Part shown: positions 42,419 through 51,672 of the stretch, piece after piece
Numbering within the stretch: position 1 is the first letter of the stretch
Layout of the letters: every line of letters begins with the position of its first letter
Assembly: GCA_024641745.1 (NCBI GenBank)
Contig: JAHECL010000003.1
Coordinates: 1-56,823 of the forward strand
Length of the DNA: 56,823 bases
Direction: 5' to 3'
DNA from: Gemmatimonadota bacterium
GTDB lineage: Bacteria; Gemmatimonadota; Gemmatimonadetes; Gemmatimonadales; GWC2-71-9
The notes under the pieces: generated by a model
Databases searched by the model: none
Told to the model about the DNA's origin: nothing
The model's input: the letters and a program-made list of their open reading frames with translations, nothing else
Program-made: the position numbers and the translations under genes

Positions 42419-42530
42419 GCTGGCATCTCCCTGGCCCTGAACAAGCAAAGCGTGGTCGTTTCGCCACGCCAGCCGGCCGAAACGCCACGCTCATTCGAGT
42501 CGTGTGCATCCCACCTTCGGCACCGAGCTA

Positions 42531-42552
42531 TCTCATCCCGCTTCGGATGAGA
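42531..42552. promoter_or_regulatory. 8-bp inverted repeat, candidate operator
   Basis: TCTCATCC and GGATGAGA are perfect reverse complements around the loop CGCTTC. It lies 35 nt upstream of the candidate acs -10 element and between divergent genes, so a transcription-factor site is as likely as an RNA hairpin. Confidence 0.45.
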
Positions 42553-42586
42553 CCTCCAGTTTTGCGGCCCCGGATCGCTCCGGGTG

Positions 42587-42595
42587 TGCTATTAT
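42587..42595 (+). promoter_or_regulatory. Candidate extended -10 promoter of acs
   Basis: TG-C-TATTAT: TATTAT matches 5 of 6 consensus bases and the TG dinucleotide stands one base upstream, as in extended -10 promoters. No -35 match is at 17 nt. A leader of about 210 nt to the acs ATG is implied. Confidence 0.5.
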
Positions 42596-42811
42596 CGGGC
42601 GGATCAGTTGTATTGTTCCGGAAGGCATCATGCCTCCCGCCGCTGGTAAAGGCGAATTTGGTGCCATCGCCCTAACTCGCTCGTGAACATGCGGTTGCGA
42701 CCGGACTGCAAGCCTTGTCAGCCCCGTCGCCTCCCGCACTCCGCCATCCCGCGGCCTCCCTGCAAGAGCCGCCGACCGGTGTGAACCCGACTCGACCGGA
42801 GGAGCACTCCC

Positions 42812-44764
<1,953 letters not shown>

Positions 44765-46702
44765 CTAGATCTGGACCTGCGCTCCCAGCTCCACCACCCG
44801 GTTCGGCGGCAGCCCGAAGAACGCCGTCGCCGACCGGGCGTTGCGCTTCATGACGATGAAGATTCGCCGGCGCCAGTACGCCATCGGCCCCGGCACTCCG
44901 CGGCCCCGCTTGCGCGCCGTGCCCCGCGGCAGGGCGAGCAGCGTCTCGCGGCCGAGGAAGAACGACGTCTGCGTCAGGAAGACGTCGGCCGGGGCGTCCG
45001 GAAGCCCGGACGCCCCCATCAGGGCCAGCAGCGCCGGCACGTCGGGACTCTCCATGAATCCGTAGTGCCCCACCACCTTCCAGCATCCCTCACCCAGCGC
45101 CTCGACCTCGAGCCGCTCGTCCTCCTCGAGCTGCGGGACCTCCTCCGTCACGACCGACAGCAAAATCACCCGCTGGTGCAGCGCGCGATTGTGCTTCAGG
45201 TGGTGGAGGAGCACCACCGGGACGACGTCCCGCGTCGAGGTGAGGAAGATGGCGGTGCCCGGTACCCGCGCGATCGGCCGCTGCGCGAGGTCAGCCAGGA
45301 AGAGTCCGATCGGGAGGCTCGATTCATCCTTCTGCGCGGCGAGCGCGGCCTCGCCCTGCTGCCAGGTGGCCATCAGCACGTAGATCCCGGCGCCGACGGC
45401 GATGGGGAACCATCCGCCGTCGGCGAACTTCACGATGTTGGCGCCGAAGAAGGCGACGTCAACGATCAGGAAGAGCCCGCACAGCGCCCCCGCCGCCGGC
45501 AGGCCCCACCCCCAGCGGTCGCGCGCCACGCGGAAGAACAGGACGGTGGTGATGATCATGGTGCCGGTCACGGCGATGCCGTAGGCGGCGGCCAGGTTGG
45601 AGGAGCTCCGGAAGCCCAGCACCAGGAGAATGCACGCCACCGCCAGCGCCTGGTTCACCTCCGGCACATAGATCTGCCCGACCTCCGTGCGGGAGGTGTG
45701 CACCACCGTGACGCGGGGACTGTACCCCAGCTGGACCGCCTGCCGGGTCAGCGAGAACGCCCCGGAAATCAGCGCCTGCGAGGCCACCACCGCCGCCATG
45801 GCGGCGAGGATCAGCATCGGGTAGAGGAGCGCCACCGGGACCAGCGCAAAGAAGGGATTCTCGACCCCGGGCGCCTGGATGAGGAGCGCCGCCTGGCCGA
45901 AGTAGTTGAGCAGGAGCGCCGGCAGGGCGACGCCGAACCAGGCCCGGAGGATCGGGCGCCGGCCGAAGTGCCCCATGTCGGCGTAGAGTGCCTCCCCGCC
46001 GGTGATCACCAGCACCACCGCCGCCAGGATGAAGAACCCCTCCAGCCCCTCGCGGGCGAAGAACGCGACGGCGTACCGGGGGTCGACCGCGCGGAGGACT
46101 TCGGGGTGCATGGCGATCCCCCGCACCCCCAGTCCCGCGATGCAGAGGAACCAGATCAGCATGATCGGTCCGAAGGCCCGGCCGATGCGGTCCGTCCCGT
46201 GGTGCTGGAACCAGAAGAGGCACCCGAGAATGAGCACGGCAATCGGCACGACGAAGTGCGCCAGTTCGGGCGCTGCCACCTCCAGCCCCTCGACGGCGCC
46301 GAGCACGCTGATCGCCGGGGTGATCACGCCGTCCCCGTAGAGGAGCGCGGCGCCGAAGAGCCCGAGACCCACCAGCACCGCCTGCGCGCGACCGGTACGG
46401 CCACGCGAGCGGACCAGCGCGAGCAGGGCGAGGATACCGCCCTCACCCCGGTTGTCGGCGCGCATCACGAAGCCGATGTACTTGAAGGAGATGACGAAGT
46501 TGAGCGACCAGAACACCAGCGAGAGCACGCCGTACACATTGTCGACCGTGGGGGGCAGGCCGTGCGGGCCGGTGAAGGCCTCCTTCATGGCGTACAAGGG
46601 GCTGGTCCCGATGTCGCCGTACACCACCCCCAGGGCCCCGAGGGAGAGCGCCGCCAGGCCTGCGCCGTGGTCGTGTCCCGGCCGTTCGTCGTGGAGGGTC
46701 AT
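44765..46702 (-). CDS. kup: Kup-type potassium uptake protein, copy 1
   Basis: A 645-residue K+/H+ symporter with 12 membrane helices (to about residue 440) and a cytoplasmic C-terminal domain. The family start AALSLGALGVVYGDIGTSPLY is unmistakable, and GEGGILALLAL, TPAISVLGAVEGLE and YGDGVITPA follow. The C-terminal half includes VPGTAIFLTS and HGFMESPDVP-like YGFMESPDVP, ending in SATAFFGLPPNRVVELGAQ. It is the same length as its upstream neighbour and shares most of its sequence, so the pair arose by tandem duplication. Start ATG at 46702, 4 nt after the upstream copy's stop; no SD is clear, so coupled translation is likely. Confidence 0.95.
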   Translation of the reverse strand: MTLHDERPGHDHGAGLAALSLGALGVVYGDIGTSPLYAMKEAFTGPHGLPPTVDNVYGVLSLVFWSLNFVISFKYIGFVMRADNRGEGGILALLALVRSRGRTGRAQAVLVGLGLFGAALLYGDGVITPAISVLGAVEGLEVAAPELAHFVVPIAVLILGCLFWFQHHGTDRIGRAFGPIMLIWFLCIAGLGVRGIAMHPEVLRAVDPRYAVAFFAREGLEGFFILAAVVLVITGGEALYADMGHFGRRPILRAWFGVALPALLLNYFGQAALLIQAPGVENPFFALVPVALLYPMLILAAMAAVVASQALISGAFSLTRQAVQLGYSPRVTVVHTSRTEVGQIYVPEVNQALAVACILLVLGFRSSSNLAAAYGIAVTGTMIITTVLFFRVARDRWGWGLPAAGALCGLFLIVDVAFFGANIVKFADGGWFPIAVGAGIYVLMATWQQGEAALAAQKDESSLPIGLFLADLAQRPIARVPGTAIFLTSTRDVVPVVLLHHLKHNRALHQRVILLSVVTEEVPQLEEDERLEVEALGEGCWKVVGHYGFMESPDVPALLALMGASGLPDAPADVFLTQTSFFLGRETLLALPRGTARKRGRGVPGPMAYWRRRIFIVMKRNARSATAFFGLPPNRVVELGAQVQI

Positions 46703-46706
46703 GAGA

Positions 46707-48644
46707 TCAGATCTGGATCTGCGCCCCCAGCTCGACGACCCGGTTCGGCGGCAATCCAAAGAACGCCGTCGCGGAGCGTGCGTTCCGGGTCATGATGATG
46801 AAGAGCTTGCGGCGCCAGTAGGGCATGGGCCGGGGGTCGCCCGGCAGCCGCTTCGGCAGCTTGCCGCGCGGCATCGCGATGAGCGTCTCCCGGCCGAGGA
46901 AGAACGACGTCTGCGTCAGGAAGATCGGCTGGGGCGAGCCGGCCAGCGTGGACTCGCCAAGCTGTCGGAGGAGCTCCGGCACATCGGGACTCTCCATGAA
47001 GCCGTAGTGCCCGACGACCCGCCAGAAACCCTCGCCCAGCTCGCGGTACTCGACCCGCCCGGCCGCCTCGACCTGCGGGACCTCCTCCGTCACGATCGAG
47101 AGGAGGATCATCCGCTCATGGAGCACCTTGTTGTGCTTGAGGTGATGCAGGAGCACCGGCGGCGCGATGTCCAGGGCCGACGTGAGCACCACCGCGGTGC
47201 CGGGCACCCGGACGGGCGACCGCCTGGCGATGTCTGCCAGGAAGAGGTCAATCGGGAGGCTCGACTGCTGGACCAGGGCGGCCAGCTTGGCCCGGCCCCG
47301 TTTCCACGTGGTCATCAGCGTGTAGATCACGGCGGCCACGGCGAGGGGGAACCAGCCGCCGTCGGCGAACTTGATGATGTTGGCGCCGAAGAACGAGAGG
47401 TCGACGAGGAGGAAGAGCACGCAGAGCGAGGCGGCCGCGAGGAGGCGCCAGTGCCAGAGGTCTCGTGCCACGCGGAAGAAGAGAAGCGTCGAGATGGCCA
47501 TGGTGCCGGTCACCGCGATGCCGTAGGCGGCCGCGAGGTTGGTGGCGGTCTGGAAGCCGAGCACCAGGAGGATGCACCCCACGGCGAGAATCTGGTTGAC
47601 CTCGGGGATGTAGATCTGCCCGACCTCGGTATGCGAGGTGTGAACGATGGTGACGCGCGGGCTGTACCCGAGCTGCACCGCCTGGCGGGTCAGCGAAAAC
47701 GCCCCGGAGATCAGCGCCTGGGACGCCACGATCGCGGCCAGCGTGGCCACCCCGATCATCGGGTAGAGAAACCACGCCGGCGCCAGCGCGAAGAAGGGGT
47801 TTTCGACGCCGGGCGTCTCGATCAGCAGCGCCGCCTGGCCAAAATAGTTGAGCAGGAGGGCCGGCAGCGCGAAGCAGAACCAGGCCAGCCGGATGGGGCG
47901 CCGGCCGAAGTGCCCCATGTCGGCGTAGAGCGCCTCGCCGCCGGTGATGACGAGCACGACCGCCCCGAGGATCAGGAATCCCTCGAGCCGGTCGTTGATG
48001 AAGAACTCCACCGCATACCAGGGGTTGATGGCACGCCAGACCTCGGGGTGCATGGCAATGCCGCGGATCCCCAGCCCGGCGATGCAGAGGAACCAGACCA
48101 CCATGATCGGGCCGAACGCCCGTCCGATCCGCCCGGTGCCGTGATGCTGGAACCAGAAGAGCCCCACCAGGATGACGAGCGCGATCGGCACCACGAAGTG
48201 GGCAAAGGTGGGCGACGCCACCGCGATCCCCTCCACCGCGCCGAGCACGCTGATGGCCGGCGTGATGATCCCCTCTCCGTAGAGCAGGGCGGCGCCGAGG
48301 AGGCCGAGCCCCACGAGCACCGCCTGTCCCCGACCGGTCGCCTTGCGCGAGCGCACCAGGGCCAGGAGGGCGATGATGCCCCCCTCGCCATGGTTGTCGG
48401 CGCGCATCACGAAGCCGATGTACTTGAAGGAGATGACGAAGTTGAGCGACCAGAAGATCAGCGAGAGGACACCGTACACGTTCGCGGCCGTGGGCGGCAG
48501 CCCGTGCGCCCCGGTGAACGCCTCCTTCATCGCGTAGAGCGGACTGGTGCCGATGTCCCCGTACACGACACCGAGGGCGCCGAGCGACAGTGCCGCGAGC
48601 CCCGCCTTGCGGCCGTGGCCGCCCCTCTCGCCGGCCACGGTCAT
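46707..48644 (-). CDS. kup: Kup-type potassium uptake protein, copy 2
   Basis: A 645-residue Kup transporter, paralogue of the downstream copy. Diagnostic segments are the same: AALSLGALGVVYGDIGTSPLY, YGEGIITPAISVLGAVEGIA, SQALISGAFSLTRQAVQLGYSPRV and a cytoplasmic domain with VPGTAVVLTS. Differences cluster in the N-terminus, the region near residues 225-245 and the C-terminal domain (for example linker RKATGRGQ against RGRTGRAQ). One notable difference is GEGIITPA where copy 1 has GDGVITPA. Start ATG at 48644, 1 nt after the VKOR stop. Function as low-affinity potassium uptake is from family knowledge; subfunctions of the two copies are unknown. Confidence 0.95.
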   Translation of the reverse strand: MTVAGERGGHGRKAGLAALSLGALGVVYGDIGTSPLYAMKEAFTGAHGLPPTAANVYGVLSLIFWSLNFVISFKYIGFVMRADNHGEGGIIALLALVRSRKATGRGQAVLVGLGLLGAALLYGEGIITPAISVLGAVEGIAVASPTFAHFVVPIALVILVGLFWFQHHGTGRIGRAFGPIMVVWFLCIAGLGIRGIAMHPEVWRAINPWYAVEFFINDRLEGFLILGAVVLVITGGEALYADMGHFGRRPIRLAWFCFALPALLLNYFGQAALLIETPGVENPFFALAPAWFLYPMIGVATLAAIVASQALISGAFSLTRQAVQLGYSPRVTIVHTSHTEVGQIYIPEVNQILAVGCILLVLGFQTATNLAAAYGIAVTGTMAISTLLFFRVARDLWHWRLLAAASLCVLFLLVDLSFFGANIIKFADGGWFPLAVAAVIYTLMTTWKRGRAKLAALVQQSSLPIDLFLADIARRSPVRVPGTAVVLTSALDIAPPVLLHHLKHNKVLHERMILLSIVTEEVPQVEAAGRVEYRELGEGFWRVVGHYGFMESPDVPELLRQLGESTLAGSPQPIFLTQTSFFLGRETLIAMPRGKLPKRLPGDPRPMPYWRRKLFIIMTRNARSATAFFGLPPNRVVELGAQIQI

Positions 48645-48645
48645 G

Positions 48646-49071
48646 TCAGGGGCGCGCCAGCCGGCGGCGGTCCAGCATCGCGAGCGCGAAGACGCACACG
48701 ATGAGGACCGCGGAGGTGACACACCAGCGGCAGATGGCGTGGATGACGAAGAGCTCGAGCCAGGTCAGGTAGGCGGCGAACGCCACCCCGCCGGCCGACA
48801 GCAGGAGCGTCGCGACCATCGGCTCACGGCGATCCGCCCAGGCGGGCTGGGTCCCCAGCACGGAGATCCCCAGGAGCGCCGCATACGCCGCGAGCCCGAG
48901 CAGCGCCACGTCGACCCCCAGGAACTGGCTGTAGGGGCTCAACTGCACCGTGGCGCAGCCGCCCGTGCCGCAGGCGAGGGACCCGATATAGCCGTGCTTG
49001 AACATCCACAGGTAGGCGGAAATCAGCATCCCGGTCAGGCTGAGCAGCGCCACTCCCATCCGGTACTTCAC
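48646..49071 (-). CDS. Vitamin K epoxide reductase (VKOR) family protein
   Basis: A 141-residue four-helix membrane protein. Loop cysteines Cys34 and Cys39 (ACGTGGC) and the active-site pair Cys114/Cys117 (CRWC) match bacterial VKOR homologues, which reoxidise DsbA-type proteins with a quinone as electron acceptor, replacing DsbB. The start is GTG at 49071, overlapping the DsbA-like stop (GTGA), giving the usual oxidase/thioredoxin pair. Length is close to the minimal catalytic core; no fused thioredoxin domain, consistent with the separate DsbA gene. Confidence 0.92.
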   Translation of the reverse strand: MKYRMGVALLSLTGMLISAYLWMFKHGYIGSLACGTGGCATVQLSPYSQFLGVDVALLGLAAYAALLGISVLGTQPAWADRREPMVATLLLSAGGVAFAAYLTWLELFVIHAICRWCVTSAVLIVCVFALAMLDRRRLARP

Positions 49072-49751
49072 TTGAGCGGCGGACCCGACGGGGTCAGGGA
49101 GTCCACCAGCTTCTTGAGGGCGTCGGAGTTCGACAAGCCGCCGTACAGCCGGTCGCCGATCAGGAAGGTGGGCGTCCCGTTGACGCCGACGCGCACCCCT
49201 TCGTCGTAGCTGGCCTGGATCCGGCCGGCGTATTTCGCCGACATCATGCACGCGTCATAGGCCGTCAGGTTGAGGCCGTTCTGCGTCGCGTAGCCCCGGA
49301 AGGTGCCCGAGACCTCCGACTCGCGCGACCACGCTGCCTGCCCCTGGTAGATGAGGGCGTGCTGCTGCCAGTACTTGCCCTGGTCGTCCGCGCAGGCAGC
49401 CGAGTGGGCGGCCATCCGCGAGAAGGGATGAATGCTGAGCGGGAAGTCACGGTAGCGCCACCGCACCTTTCCGGTCTCCACCAGCTGCCGGACGATGTCG
49501 GGGAACTGCACCATGTCGAAGCTCTGGCACCCCGGGCACTGGTAATCGGCGTACTCCGTGATGACGACGGGCGCGTCGGGGTCGCCGAGGAAGTAGCCCT
49601 GGAACCCCGCCGTGTCGGCCACCGTGACGGTGACGTTGGCGGGGATGCTGGGCACCCCGCGGCGGACCTGCCAGTAGAGCAGTCCGCCGCCGGCCACCGC
49701 GACGACGAGCAGGGCGAGATAGAAGCGGTTCATCGAGGAAGTACCAGCCAT
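49068..49751 (-). CDS. DsbA-like thiol:disulfide oxidoreductase, membrane-anchored
   Basis: A 227-residue protein with one N-terminal membrane anchor (about residues 9-27) and a periplasmic thioredoxin fold with helical insert. Active site CPGC at 72-75 (YADYQCPGCQ), cis-proline loop GVNGTPTFLIG near 195-205. It introduces disulfides in exported proteins and is presumably recharged by the VKOR encoded next. SD AAGGA about 10 nt before the ATG at 49751; ATG 49733 would also keep the anchor. First gene of the DsbA-VKOR-kup-kup unit. Confidence 0.9.
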   Translation of the reverse strand: MAGTSSMNRFYLALLVVAVAGGGLLYWQVRRGVPSIPANVTVTVADTAGFQGYFLGDPDAPVVITEYADYQCPGCQSFDMVQFPDIVRQLVETGKVRWRYRDFPLSIHPFSRMAAHSAACADDQGKYWQQHALIYQGQAAWSRESEVSGTFRGYATQNGLNLTAYDACMMSAKYAGRIQASYDEGVRVGVNGTPTFLIGDRLYGGLSNSDALKKLVDSLTPSGPPLK

Positions 49752-49833
49752 GGGTCAGCGTCCTTAAATGAGTCAGACGACAGCGAAGAAAGCCGGTCCG
49801 GCGGTCGGGCCGGCGCCATCAACCGGCTGGAAT

Positions 49834-49845
49834 GTAATGGATTAC
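49834..49845. promoter_or_regulatory. Short palindrome between divergent genes
   Basis: GTAAT-GG-ATTAC, perfect 5-bp arms, in an AT-richer patch 83 nt upstream of the DsbA-like ATG and divergent from the small gene at 49956. Possibly an operator. The rest of this 204-nt gap holds only the promoter candidate at 49871-49900. Confidence 0.35.
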
Positions 49846-49870
49846 GGGTCCGCCGCTCGGGTCACGCCCT

Positions 49871-49900
49871 TTGCCAATCACCCCATCCTCCTGTTATCTT
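49871..49900 (+). promoter_or_regulatory. Candidate promoter of the small gene at 49956
   Basis: -35 TTGCCA (5 of 6), 18-nt spacer and -10 TATCTT (4 of 6) at 49895-49900. It would start transcription near 49907, leaving a leader of about 50 nt ending in a good SD. Confidence 0.45.
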
Positions 49901-49955
49901 TTGCCACGCTTGGCGCATAGGACGCCAAGGCCGAATTTCCCGTAGAGGAAGGTGC

Positions 49956-50228
49956 ATGACCAAGAAAAAGCCACAGCGGTCGGCGCCGCCCGCCTCGTTC
50001 GATCAGGCGCGCGACGAACTCTTCAGCCACATCCTTCGGTGCGGCGTGATGGAAGCCGAGCTCGAACACCAGAAGGACTGGTTTGACGACACCATGCAGT
50101 ATCTGACAGAGCGCTATCCCGACCTCGCGGACGAGGATCGCGCGAACCTTCGCCTCCTCGGCGAGCGGTACTGTCAGCCCGTGGTGCCGCACACGGCCGA
50201 AGCCGTCGGCAGCGCAACCGCCGAGTAG
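49956..50228 (+). CDS. Conserved-looking small hypothetical protein
   Basis: A 90-residue soluble, acidic helical protein after a lysine-rich N-terminus (MTKKKPQRS). SFDQARDELFSHILRCGVMEAELEHQKDWFDDTMQYLTERYP reads as two amphipathic helices. It has no signal peptide, membrane segment or recognised domain. An excellent SD (AGAGGAAGG about 5 nt upstream), a promoter candidate and a terminator hairpin frame it as a stand-alone, probably well-expressed gene. Function unknown. Confidence 0.75.
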   Translation: MTKKKPQRSAPPASFDQARDELFSHILRCGVMEAELEHQKDWFDDTMQYLTERYPDLADEDRANLRLLGERYCQPVVPHTAEAVGSATAE

Positions 50229-50234
50229 TCCACG

Positions 50235-50258
50235 CCGCCCCGGGTTCTCCCGGGGCGG
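50235..50258. terminator. Hairpin terminator after the small gene
   Basis: A 10-bp stem (CCGCCCCGGG) with loop TTCT followed by TTT; it begins 6 nt after the stop codon. The convergent minus-strand unit ends 7 nt further on, so it may serve both. Confidence 0.8.
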
Positions 50259-50265
50259 TTTCGCA

Positions 50266-50742
50266 TCAATCCCTGGCCCGCCACCCCGGCGGGAGTTTTC
50301 GCCACCGATAGCCCGCGGCGATGCGGGCGCCCCCACCGACCCCCGCCTCCGCGAACCACCCCCCGCGCCCGCCGGGACTGCCCTCGATCCCCACCAGCAG
50401 CACCAGGTACCCGTTGTCGGCCCCGCTCTGGAAGACGCCGGCCAGTCCGCCGCCGGCGTAGATCCCGGCGCGGGTGCTGCGCGGGTTCAGCAGGAACTCG
50501 CCCAGCAGCTCCGCCCGACCAACCCCCTCCCCATCGCCGTCGACCCCACCGCCGGCGTACACGGCGATGCGGGTCCGGCTCGAGGGCCGGAGCGAGGCGG
50601 TGACGCCGGCGGTGTAGATGGCGGGGTCGGCCGTCGTGACGACCGCCTGCCCGCCGATCTCCCGCACCACCGTGCCCTGCGCCGCGAGGGGCGCGGCGAG
50701 CGCGGCGGCGAGGAGGAGCGGCTTAGCCCAGGCGCAGGGCAT
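50266..50742 (-). CDS. Small exported protein, possibly outer-membrane barrel
   Basis: A 158-residue protein with a signal peptide (AKPLLLAAALAAPLAAQG). The mature part is glycine-rich with alternating strands (YTAGVTASLRPSSRTRIAVYAGGGV, RAGIYAGGGLAGVF, GGWFAEAGVGGGARIAAGYRW), resembling a small eight-strand barrel. No named family recognised. The ATG at 50742 overlaps the OsmC gene by 20 nt. Confidence 0.65.
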   Translation of the reverse strand: MPCAWAKPLLLAAALAAPLAAQGTVVREIGGQAVVTTADPAIYTAGVTASLRPSSRTRIAVYAGGGVDGDGEGVGRAELLGEFLLNPRSTRAGIYAGGGLAGVFQSGADNGYLVLLVGIEGSPGGRGGWFAEAGVGGGARIAAGYRWRKLPPGWRARD

Positions 50743-51139
50743 AGCTGGTCGCGATATCCGGCCGCAGGGAGTGGAGGACCGAGCAGTACTTCTCCATGGA
50801 GAGATCGATGGCCCGGCGGGCCTTCGTCTCGTCGAGGCCGAGCCCGCGGATGGTCCAGGTGTAGCGGATCGCCGTGTAGTGCTTCGGGTGTTCGGTCCGG
50901 CGCTCACCCTCCATCGCGATCTCCAGCGATTCGAGCCCGACCTGCATCTTCTTCAGGATCGAGACCACATCCGCCCCGCTGCAGGCGGCCGCGGCCATCA
51001 GCAACATGAGCATCGGGCCGGGGGACGTGGCGTTGTCGGCATCCACGACGATGGAGGGGCCGTCCGGCTCCCCGCCCTCGAACCTGAGGTCGTCGAGCCA
51101 GTGGAGGGTGACGCGCTTGGTTTCGGTGCTGTCCGTCAT
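50723..51139 (-). CDS. OsmC/Ohr-family peroxiredoxin-like protein
   Basis: A 138-residue protein of the OsmC fold. Cys53 (AAAACSGADVV) and Cys119 (MEKYCSVLHSL) are in the two positions used for thiol-based peroxide reduction, and the glutamate region ESLEIAMEGERRTEHPKHYT is typical. It would reduce organic hydroperoxides, perhaps with lipoyl donors as in Ohr; subtype is not certain. SD AGGA 8 nt upstream overlaps the stop codon of the preceding gene. Confidence 0.9.
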   Translation of the reverse strand: MTDSTETKRVTLHWLDDLRFEGGEPDGPSIVVDADNATSPGPMLMLLMAAAACSGADVVSILKKMQVGLESLEIAMEGERRTEHPKHYTAIRYTWTIRGLGLDETKARRAIDLSMEKYCSVLHSLRPDIATSYALRLG

Positions 51140-51149
51140 CGTGACATTC

Positions 51150-51671
51150 CTAGAGAGGGCGTGAAGAGGTGGCCGCGGCCCGGGTGTAGTCCCAGATCGC
51201 GTAGAGGGCGACCGCCGCCGTGGCCCACGCGAGCGGTCGGAGGAGGGGTGACCCCAGGACGAAGGCCCCGAGCGTCGCGACCTGCAGGACGGTCACCGCC
51301 TTGCCGCCCGCGCGGGCGGGGATGGCGCTGGCGTGTCCCCTGATGCTGGTCACGGCAAACGCGACCGTGGCGGCGATGTCCCGGGCCAGCACGCCGACCA
51401 GCTCCCACCAGGCGAGTTGCCCGGAGAAGAGCACGGTGCCGAACGCCACCGCCATGAAGAGCTTGTCCGCCACCGGATCGATGAAGGGACCGAATCGCGA
51501 GCTGCCGATGCGGCGCGCGAGGAAGCCGTCGAGCAGGTCGGAGCCTGCGGCGACCGCCAGGACCACGAGGCGCCACCGCTCGTCCACCAGCGGGAAGGCG
51601 ACCGCCAGCGGCAGGCGGATCAGGGTGAAGACATCCGCGATCGTGAACCGGCGGCGCCGTATCTCCGTCAT
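51150..51671 (-). CDS. CDP-alcohol phosphatidyltransferase
   Basis: A 173-residue membrane enzyme with six short helices. The family signature is complete: Asp45-x2-Asp48-Gly49-x2-Ala52-Arg53 ... Gly61-x3-Asp65-x3-Asp69 (SDLLDGFLARR ... GPFIDPVADK). It transfers a CDP-activated phosphatidyl group to an alcohol; the size and DxxDGxxAR ... DPVADK form match PgsA-type phosphatidylglycerophosphate synthases, but the acceptor is not certain. ATG 51671 chosen with a G-rich SD; GTG 51686 would overlap the M16 gene. Confidence 0.9.
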   Translation of the reverse strand: MTEIRRRRFTIADVFTLIRLPLAVAFPLVDERWRLVVLAVAAGSDLLDGFLARRIGSSRFGPFIDPVADKLFMAVAFGTVLFSGQLAWWELVGVLARDIAATVAFAVTSIRGHASAIPARAGGKAVTVLQVATLGAFVLGSPLLRPLAWATAAVALYAIWDYTRAAATSSRPL

Positions 51672-51672
51672 C

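Larger units (their letters stand above)
42419..42811. other. 393-nt regulatory gap between divergent STAS and acs genes
   Basis: No coding frame is convincing here. Starting at the STAS side, GCGTGG (42450-42455) pairs with CCACGC (42464-42469), and a second CCACGC copy lies at 42485-42490, the two downstream copies being preceded by CGTTTCG and CGAAACG. Next come a perfect 8-bp dyad at 42531-42552, an extended -10 at 42587-42595, and a strong SD (GGAGGAG, about 42798-42804) before acs. The several dyads suggest bound regulators. Confidence 0.55.
44765..48644 (-). repeat. Tandem duplication of a complete kup gene
   Basis: Two adjacent 1938-nt genes, separated by 4 nt, encode equally long and clearly homologous proteins with long identical runs. 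The two copies differ at many positions, so this is an old paralogous duplication and not an assembly repeat. Identity is high by eye, roughly three quarters, but was not computed. Confidence 0.85.

Noticed and set aside
44765..48644. Assembly artefact or recent insertion behind the kup repeat
   Set aside because: The two copies differ at many positions throughout, so they are diverged paralogues and not a collapsed or duplicated read region.
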